Positions 1 to 4,508 of a DNA stretch of 7,722 nt are shown here, in pieces. This DNA is from Gallionellaceae bacterium. Its GTDB lineage: Bacteria; Pseudomonadota; Gammaproteobacteria; Burkholderiales; Gallionellaceae. The stretch lies in contig JAUYFR010000075.1 in NCBI GenBank assembly GCA_030690855.1, forward strand, positions 1 through 7,722. The letters run 5' to 3'. The notes beneath the pieces are model-generated. The model did no database searches. It was given only the letters and a program-made list of their open reading frames with translations, and had not been told where the DNA came from. Position numbers and translations under genes: made by a program. The first letter of the stretch is position 1. Every line of letters begins with the position of its first letter.

Positions 1-47
1 TCCATCAAGTTCTGGCCGATTGACAGCAAACCGGTATTCTCAACCAT
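1..47 (-). CDS. 5' end of an unidentified minus-strand gene (partial)
   Basis: Reading the minus strand from an ATG at 47-45 gives an open frame to the window edge, MVENTGLLSIGQNLM. The ATG is preceded by a purine-rich Shine-Dalgarno-like stretch (AGGGGGAAGC on the minus strand, complement of about 48-57), which is why I read it as a true start. Only 15 codons are visible and they carry no recognisable motif, so I cannot name a product. The gene is transcribed divergently from ilvE, and the 155-base gap between the two starts must hold both promoters. A chance open frame of this length is possible; the ribosome-binding site and the divergent arrangement are the only support. Confidence 0.5.
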   Translation of the reverse strand, partial: MVENTGLLSIGQNLM

Positions 48-128
48 GCTTCCCCCTAATTAACTCTCTACTTCATTGTTTGCGACATCAGTGACCATAT
101 TACCTGAAAATTGAGCCTCCCTTCTCGC

Positions 129-157
129 TTCATTTAAAAGCAAGGACAGGCTAGAAT
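129..157 (+). promoter_or_regulatory. Candidate sigma-70 promoter for ilvE
   Basis: A TAGAAT hexamer at 152-157 matches the -10 consensus at five of six positions. A weak -35 candidate, TTCATT (129-134), lies 17 bases upstream. Transcription would begin near 164, giving a leader of about 40 bases before the ilvE ATG. The -35 match is poor (three of six), so this is a pattern-based suggestion only. Confidence 0.35.
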
Positions 158-202
158 CGCAACCTTAAATTAACACTCAATCATCATTAAGGGATCTCCA
201 CT

Positions 203-1123
203 ATGTCAATGTCTGACCGCGACGGTTTTATCTGGCACGATGGCAAGCTTGTGCCTTGGCGCGAAGCCACCACTCACGTATTGACCCATACACTGCATTA
301 CGGCATGGGTGTGTTTGAGGGCGTACGGGCTTACAAAACCACCACTGGGACAGCGATTTTCCGTCTGAAAGAACATACCGAACGTCTTTTTAATTCGGCC
401 TACATCTTCAAGATGAAAATGCCGTTTGATAAAGAAACCTTGATGGAAGCACAGCGCGAAGTGGTGCGCGCAAATAAGCTCGAATCTTGCTACATCCGCC
501 CAATTGTCTTTTACGGCTCTGAAGCAATGGGTATCGCTGCAACCAAGATCAGCACACACGTTGCCGTCGCTGCTTGGCCTTGGGGCGCCTATCTTGGTGA
601 AGAAGGGATGGCTAAAGGCATTCGCGTTAAGACCTCCAGCTTCACTCGTCATCACGTGAACATTAATATGTGCCGTTCAAAATCAGTGGGCACTTATACC
701 AACTCAATTTTGGCGCATCAAGAAGTGGCGCACGACGGTTACGATGAAGCCCTGCTCTTAGACGTAGATGGCTATGTGGCCGAAGGCGCCGGCGAAAACA
801 TTTTCATCGTAAAAAAAGGCAAGCTGTACACGCCTGATTTAACTTCATGTTTGGAAGGCATTACCCGCGATTCCATCATCACGTTGGCTAAAGAATTGGG
901 TATCGAATTGATCGAAAAGCGCATCACCCGCGATGAGGTTTATTGTGCAGATGAGGCCTTCTTTACGGGCACTGCCGCTGAGGTTACGCCGATTCGAGAA
1001 CTCGATAACCGCACGATTGGCTGCGGCTCACGCGGCCCTATTACCACCAAGTTGCAAGCCATGTTTTTTGATATTGTCAGCGGAAAAAATCCAAAGTATG
1101 CCGACTGGCTTGATCACGTTTAA
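203..1123 (+). CDS. ilvE: Branched-chain amino acid aminotransferase (class IV, PLP-dependent)
   Basis: This cytoplasmic enzyme transfers the amino group between glutamate and the 2-oxo acids of valine, leucine and isoleucine, the last step of their synthesis. The 306-residue length is normal for the family. Visible hallmarks are the N-terminal THTLHYGMGVFEGVRAY segment (28-44), the PLP-binding lysine in MCRSKSVGTYTNS (Lys160 by position), the cofactor-contacting YVAEGAGENIF (191-201, Glu194) and the phosphate-binding FTGTAAEVTPI loop (254-264). I chose the ATG at 203 because AAGGGA (189-194) sits eight bases upstream; a second in-frame ATG at 209 is possible but worse spaced. It is the first gene of a plus-strand cluster, followed after 69 bases by the small zinc-finger gene. 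No leader peptide rich in branched-chain codons or attenuator is evident upstream. A D-amino acid or aminodeoxychorismate-lyase role is unlikely given the full set of IlvE-type motifs. Confidence 0.96.
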   Translation: MSMSDRDGFIWHDGKLVPWREATTHVLTHTLHYGMGVFEGVRAYKTTTGTAIFRLKEHTERLFNSAYIFKMKMPFDKETLMEAQREVVRANKLESCYIRPIVFYGSEAMGIAATKISTHVAVAAWPWGAYLGEEGMAKGIRVKTSSFTRHHVNINMCRSKSVGTYTNSILAHQEVAHDGYDEALLLDVDGYVAEGAGENIFIVKKGKLYTPDLTSCLEGITRDSIITLAKELGIELIEKRITRDEVYCADEAFFTGTAAEVTPIRELDNRTIGCGSRGPITTKLQAMFFDIVSGKNPKYADWLDHV

Positions 1124-1192
1124 TTAACTAACCTAATTGCGTAGGTCGCTCAAGGTCGGCCTCGCTTTAATTGATGGGATTGAGGGAAAAGC

Positions 1193-1390
1193 ATGAAAGT
1201 TGAACACACTGTACGTTATACCGAAGTGACTGCAGAAGCCCTGCCGCTATTTTGTCCTCCGCCCAATCAAGAATTGTGGAGTTCGCACCCACGTGTTGCC
1301 ATTCCTGTAGAAAAATCAGGTACTGCAACTTGCCCATACTGCGGCGCAATATATAAATTCAAAGGTGAGCTGCCCAAGGGCCATCACTAA
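1193..1390 (+). CDS. Small CHCC zinc-finger domain protein
   Basis: This 65-residue protein has metal-ligand candidates in the order Cys21, His32, Cys47 and Cys50, the last two in a CPYCG knuckle. That matches the zf-CHCC family, which also includes the zinc-binding NDUFS6-type subunit of mitochondrial complex I. The LFCPPPNQELWSSHPRV stretch and the YKFKGE end are typical of the bacterial members. The ATG at 1193 has AGGGA about six bases upstream (GAGGGAAAAGC). It lies between ilvE and waaF on the same strand, 20 bases before waaF, so co-transcription is likely. The biochemical role of the bacterial protein is not established to my knowledge, and the neighbours (amino acid and LPS genes) do not indicate one. 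There is no signal peptide or membrane segment. I am confident of the family and make no claim about function. Confidence 0.9.
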   Translation: MKVEHTVRYTEVTAEALPLFCPPPNQELWSSHPRVAIPVEKSGTATCPYCGAIYKFKGELPKGHH

Positions 1391-1410
1391 GCCACACCAT
1401 CGTTTCCTCT

Positions 1411-2430
1411 ATGCAAAAAATTTTAGTCATCGCACCAAGCTGGGTGGGAGACTGCATGTTGATGCAGCCCATGTTATTGCGTCTGAAGCAGCGCTTCCCT
1501 AACTGCAGCATCGATCTACTTGCACCTCCCTGGACAGTTTCTCTACTCAAGCAAATGCCGGAAATTAATGAGGTGATTGTTAACCCATTCCCTCATGGCG
1601 CATTGCAATTACGGACTCGCTATCAGCTTGGCAAACAACTTCGCACCAAGCAATATGACACAGCATTAGTATTACCCAACTCACTCAAATCCGCACTCGT
1701 GCCATTTTTTGCCAACATTCCTCAGCGTATTGGCTTCGTTGGCGAGATGCGCTACGGCTTACTCAACGATGCGCGAAAACTAGATAAACAAAAATTGCCC
1801 TTGATGGTCGAGCGTTTCGCCTACTTAGCTGAAAACGCTGACAATGAAATTCAACGCCCCATCCCCAATCCGCAATTAAACATTGCTGAAGAAAAGCGCT
1901 CAGCGGTATTACACAAATTAAATCTAACGCTGGATAAGCCAGTCGCCATTTTTTGCCCTGGTGCGGAATATGGCCCAGCGAAACGCTGGCCTGTTTCTTA
2001 CTTTGCTGAACTCGCACAACGACTACATACTCAAGGCTACGCAGTATGGCTGGTGGGTTCAACTAAAGACAAAGAAGTCAGTGAAAAAATCGTCGCCTTA
2101 GGCAATCCACAAAGTCGCAATCTTTGTGGCGAAACCGATTTAAGCGATGCGATTGCGTTACTCGCTTGCGCATCACTTGTGGTGAGCAACGATTCTGGGT
2201 TGATGCACCTTGCTGCAGCATTAGATCGTCCATTGTTGGCGATCTTCGGTTCTAGTAGCCCGCAATTTACCCCGCCTCTTTCTAGCCAAGCCCAAGTCAT
2301 CAAGCTCGACATCTCTTGTAGCCCGTGTTTTAAACGCGAGTGTCCGCTCCAACATTTCGACTGCATGATGAAACTCACACCAGATGTAGTCGCAAAACAT
2401 ATCCCTATCCTTTTGGAGAACAAACCATGA
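1411..2430 (+). CDS. waaF: Lipopolysaccharide heptosyltransferase II
   Basis: WaaF adds the second L-glycero-D-manno-heptose to the LPS inner core from ADP-heptose, at the cytoplasmic face of the inner membrane. The 339 residues have the GT-B layout of glycosyltransferase family 9. An N-terminal domain starts with ILVIAPSWVGDCMLMQP (4-20, including the SWVGD catalytic loop). The C-terminal nucleotide-sugar domain carries FCPGAEYGPAKRWP (181-194), a VGSTKDKE strand-loop (215-222) and the ADP-heptose site SNDSGLMHLAAALDRP (259-274). A late four-cysteine cluster (C303, C306, C311, C318) fits what I recall of this subgroup. The start at 1411 is set by the conserved MQKILVIAPSWVGD opening. It lacks a clear Shine-Dalgarno sequence, so translation may depend on coupling to the zinc-finger gene ending 20 bases upstream. 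Its stop overlaps the next start as ATGA. Heptosyltransferase I (WaaC) is the main alternative, but GAEYGPAKRWP favours WaaF. Confidence 0.93.
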   Translation: MQKILVIAPSWVGDCMLMQPMLLRLKQRFPNCSIDLLAPPWTVSLLKQMPEINEVIVNPFPHGALQLRTRYQLGKQLRTKQYDTALVLPNSLKSALVPFFANIPQRIGFVGEMRYGLLNDARKLDKQKLPLMVERFAYLAENADNEIQRPIPNPQLNIAEEKRSAVLHKLNLTLDKPVAIFCPGAEYGPAKRWPVSYFAELAQRLHTQGYAVWLVGSTKDKEVSEKIVALGNPQSRNLCGETDLSDAIALLACASLVVSNDSGLMHLAAALDRPLLAIFGSSSPQFTPPLSSQAQVIKLDISCSPCFKRECPLQHFDCMMKLTPDVVAKHIPILLENKP

Positions 2431-3803
2431 ACACGCTTCCTAAAGAAATTTTTAAAGCCTATGACATTCGCGGCATCGTTGGCAAAACGCTTACTGATGA
2501 AATTGTCGAGCAAATTGGTCATGCCATTGGCTCCGAAGCCGTTGCTCGCAAACAGCATACGATTGCGATTGGCCGCGACGGTCGGCTATCAGGCGCTGGC
2601 TTTGCCAAAGCCTTGGCCCGTGGCATTCAGAAAAGTGGCATCAATGTTATCGACGTAGGTCAAGTCGCCACACCAATGGTTTACTACGCGGCGTTTCAAT
2701 TAAACACTGACTGTGGCGTGATGATTACCGGCAGTCATAATCCGCCCGATTACAACGGCTTGAAAATGGTATTGGCTGGCGAAACACTCTCTGGCGACAC
2801 CATCCAATCGTTACGTACTCGCATTGAGACTGGCAACTTAACGCACGGCGCGGGCAACTACTCCGAATACGACATCGCCCCAGAATATATTGCACGCATT
2901 GTTAGTCACATCAAACTGTCACGCCCACTAAATATCACGGTTGATTGTGGCAATGGGGTAGCCGGCGACTTTGCAGCTAATTTGTATCAGCAATTAGGGT
3001 GTACGGTTACCGAAATGTTTTGCGACGTAGATGGTAATTTCCCTAATCACCATCCCGACCCTTCTGATCCGCACAATCTCGAAGATTTGATTGCCGCATT
3101 GAAAACCAATAGCAGCGAACTAGGCCTGGCCTTTGATGGCGACGGCGATCGTCTTGGCGTCGTAACCAAAGGCGGAAAAATTATTTACCCAGATCGCCAA
3201 CTCATGTTGTTTGCCGCCGACGTACTGAAGCGCAACCCCGGTGCAGAAATTATTTTCGACGTTAAATCCACGCGTAATTTATTTTCTTGGATTCGCGAAC
3301 ATGGTGGCAAACCTACTCTTTGGAAAACAGGCCACTCTCTAGTCAAAGCAAAAATGAAAGAAACTGGCGCGCTACTGGCGGGCGAAATGAGTGGCCATGT
3401 ATTTTTCAAAGAGCGTTGGTACGGCTTTGATGATGGGCTTTATGCTGGCGCACGCCTACTGGAAATTTTAAGCCAAGTCGCCGATAGCAACGCAACGCTT
3501 AACGATTTACCTGACGCGGTGAGCACACCTGAGCTTCATATTCACGTGAAGGAAGGCGAAAATCACACGCTGATTAACCGCTTACAACAGGAAGCTAAAT
3601 TTGACGGCGCTCGCGACATCATCACCATTGATGGCTTGCGTGTGGAATATACGGATGGCTTTGGCTTGATGCGTGCGTCGAACACTACGCCAGTGATTGT
3701 GCTACGTTTTGAGGCAGATGATGCGGCCGCGCTAAGTCGGATTCAAGAAGATTTTCGGAAGGTGTTGCTCACTGCCAATTCAGCGTTGAAGCTTCCCTTT
3801 TAA
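2427..3803 (+). CDS. algC: Phosphomannomutase/phosphoglucomutase
   Basis: This enzyme interconverts hexose 6- and 1-phosphates (mannose or glucose) and so supplies precursors for nucleotide sugars used in LPS and exopolysaccharide. The 458 residues are normal for the AlgC/ManB alpha-D-phosphohexomutase family. Motifs in order are the KAYDIRG opening (10-16), the phosphoserine loop TGSHNP with Ser103, the magnesium loop DGDGDR (237-242), the sugar-specificity loop GEMSGH (319-324) and the C-terminal phosphate-binding RASNTTP (416-422). I place the start at the ATG at 2427, within the waaF stop (ATGA), because the family's conserved N-terminus begins here and GGAG lies about nine bases upstream (2415-2418). 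The open frame extends upstream to 2340, but that part is waaF read in another frame. The four-base overlap implies translational coupling with waaF. Phosphoglucosamine mutase (GlmM) is unlikely because the specificity loop is GEMSGH, not its GEQSGH form. The symbol algC versus manB is a naming choice. Confidence 0.93.
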   Translation: MNTLPKEIFKAYDIRGIVGKTLTDEIVEQIGHAIGSEAVARKQHTIAIGRDGRLSGAGFAKALARGIQKSGINVIDVGQVATPMVYYAAFQLNTDCGVMITGSHNPPDYNGLKMVLAGETLSGDTIQSLRTRIETGNLTHGAGNYSEYDIAPEYIARIVSHIKLSRPLNITVDCGNGVAGDFAANLYQQLGCTVTEMFCDVDGNFPNHHPDPSDPHNLEDLIAALKTNSSELGLAFDGDGDRLGVVTKGGKIIYPDRQLMLFAADVLKRNPGAEIIFDVKSTRNLFSWIREHGGKPTLWKTGHSLVKAKMKETGALLAGEMSGHVFFKERWYGFDDGLYAGARLLEILSQVADSNATLNDLPDAVSTPELHIHVKEGENHTLINRLQQEAKFDGARDIITIDGLRVEYTDGFGLMRASNTTPVIVLRFEADDAAALSRIQEDFRKVLLTANSALKLPF

Positions 3804-3809
3804 GGGCAA

Positions 3810-3841
3810 CGCTATAGTTATAGCGCCAGCTTACGCTGGCG
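3810..3841. terminator. Two tandem hairpins between convergent genes, possible terminator
   Basis: CGCTATA-GT-TATAGCG (3810-3825) is a perfect 7-bp inverted repeat, though its two-base loop would force the inner pair open. It is followed by CGCCAGC-TTAC-GCTGGCG (3824-3841), another perfect 7-bp stem. They lie just after the phosphohexomutase stop and include the stop and last codons of the response regulator on the other strand. Neither strand shows a strong T-run after the stems, so intrinsic termination is uncertain; they could instead stabilise 3' ends. Confidence 0.35.
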
Positions 3842-4261
3842 TGGCTGTAGCCAATAGGCGGTTATATCAGTAAGTAATTGTTTAAATTGACTAATATCCA
3901 AAGGCTTGCTGACAAAGCTATTTGCACCAATTTGATAACTGAGCAATACGTCGGCTTGTTCGCACAATTCAGAAAACACAATGATAGGCAAATCTTCAGT
4001 GTTGGCATCCATGCGTAATCTGCGCAACACTGCAAGTCCTGTGAGCTTGGGTAATTTCAAATCGAGCAAAATCAGCCCAGGCATGCGATTTCTTTCTTTT
4101 TGGCTCCGTGCCAACCACACCAAGGCCTCGACGCTATCCTCCACCACGACAAGATGAATCGGTGGCTCACACAAACCCGACGCCTCTTGCGCAAACGCAA
4201 TGGCACTTGGATCATCCTCGACTAAGAGGACTGTTTTTTCATGTGTATTCACTTCCGCCAC
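3818..4261 (-). CDS. Single-domain response regulator (CheY/Rcp1-like receiver)
   Basis: This is a lone receiver domain of about 147 residues with no DNA-binding or enzymatic output region, so it probably acts by protein contact or within a phosphorelay. Numbered from the GTG start, the acidic pocket is VEDD (14-17), the phosphoacceptor is Asp67 in LLDLKLP, the switch residue is Ser97 in VFSE (the Ser/Thr position) and the conserved lysine is Lys119 in SKPL. The region around residues 20-60, including an RMPGLILLDL approach to the active site, resembles the Rcp1 type of phytochrome- or kinase-associated receivers. I prefer the GTG at 4261-4259 because AGGAG lies exactly six bases upstream, and a TATAAG box would start transcription near 4285. 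An in-frame ATG at 4291 would add ten residues (MAVVLYQEQS) but has no Shine-Dalgarno sequence. The gene converges on the phosphohexomutase with a 14-base gap. Its partner kinase is unknown; one candidate ends at 7386, on the far side of alaS. Confidence 0.9.
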   Translation of the reverse strand: MAEVNTHEKTVLLVEDDPSAIAFAQEASGLCEPPIHLVVVEDSVEALVWLARSQKERNRMPGLILLDLKLPKLTGLAVLRRLRMDANTEDLPIIVFSELCEQADVLLSYQIGANSFVSKPLDISQFKQLLTDITAYWLQPRQRKLAL

Positions 4262-4267
4262 ACTCTG

Positions 4268-4272
4268 CTCCT
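4268..4272 (-). promoter_or_regulatory. Shine-Dalgarno AGGAG that selects a GTG start
   Basis: The minus strand reads AGGAG, then six bases, then GTG (4261-4259). This is the only strong ribosome-binding site near the 5' end of the response regulator gene and argues against the in-frame ATG at 4291, which has only AAATATAAG before it. Confidence 0.6.
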
Positions 4273-4291
4273 GATAAAGCACAACAGCCAT

Positions 4292-4297
4292 CTTATA
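4292..4297 (-). promoter_or_regulatory. Candidate -10 box for the response regulator
   Basis: On the minus strand TATAAG matches the -10 consensus at five of six positions. It would place the transcript start near 4285, about 24 bases before the preferred GTG. No good -35 hexamer lies 16-18 bases upstream, so an activator or another sigma factor may be needed, or the match is chance in an AT-rich stretch. Confidence 0.28.
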
Positions 4298-4319
4298 TTT
4301 GTTAGCTAAACGGCCTTAC

Positions 4320-4336
4320 ACGAATTTCGAATTCGT
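4320..4336. repeat. 17-base perfect dyad upstream of the response regulator
   Basis: ACGAATT-TCG-AATTCGT is a perfect 7-bp inverted repeat with a three-base centre. On the plus strand it is followed by CTTATTTTT, so it could be a weak terminator for plus-strand readthrough. On the minus strand it lies about 25 bases upstream of the candidate -10 box, where it could be an operator. The sequence alone does not decide between these. Confidence 0.4.
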
Positions 4337-4425
4337 CTTATTTTTAATGTATGACTCAAAATCTACCACAATAAAGTTGTTAACTCAGCTTACCTTCCAT
4401 CTAGGGCATCTCCAATAATTCAGAT

Positions 4426-4457
4426 TTCGTCATTCCGGCGTAGGCCGGAATGACGAA
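4426..4457. repeat. REP/MITE-like palindrome downstream of alaS
   Basis: A 14-bp perfect stem (TTCGTCATTCCGGC paired with GCCGGAATGACGAA) encloses the loop GTAG. The CGTCATTCCGGC...GCCGGAATGACG core resembles palindromic repeats scattered between genes in many proteobacterial genomes. Outside the core, ATCTCCAATA (4408-4417) and TATTAGAGGT (4459-4468) form a further imperfect inverted repeat (eight of ten), so the element may span about 4408-4468. It lies 3' of alaS, where such hairpins often stabilise or end transcripts. No T-run follows on the alaS strand. Confidence 0.75.
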
Positions 4458-4486
4458 CTATTAGAGGTAGAAACTGACACAAGTGC

Positions 4487-4504
4487 GGGAGCAACTAGAC
4501 TCCC
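4487..4504 (-). terminator. Weak hairpin just after alaS
   Basis: GGGAG and CTCCC form a 5-bp GC-rich stem around an eight-base loop, ending five bases past the alaS stop. No T-run follows on the minus strand, so it is a poor intrinsic terminator by itself. The stronger palindrome at 4426-4457 follows about 30 bases later. Confidence 0.2.
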
Positions 4505-4508
4505 CAAT

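Noticed and set aside
163..194. CCTTAA (163-168) could pair with TTAAGG (187-192) and mask the ilvE Shine-Dalgarno sequence, suggesting a riboswitch-like control.
   Set aside because: The stem is only six pairs, mostly A-T, with an 18-base loop. It is too weak to claim without conservation.
1124..1192. Repeated AGGTCG (1143-1148 and 1154-1159) between ilvE and the zinc-finger gene as a possible operator or terminator.
   Set aside because: Two six-base matches in a short gap are not significant, and there is no clear stem with a T-run.
2340..2426. A 29-codon N-terminal extension of the phosphohexomutase.
   Set aside because: It overlaps the end of waaF, has no family similarity, and the ATG at 2427 has a ribosome-binding site and the conserved N-terminus.
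4262..4508. A small RNA or tRNA gene in the gap between alaS and the response regulator.
   Set aside because: The palindromes do not form a cloverleaf, and no promoter-hairpin-T-run unit of sRNA type is evident on either strand.
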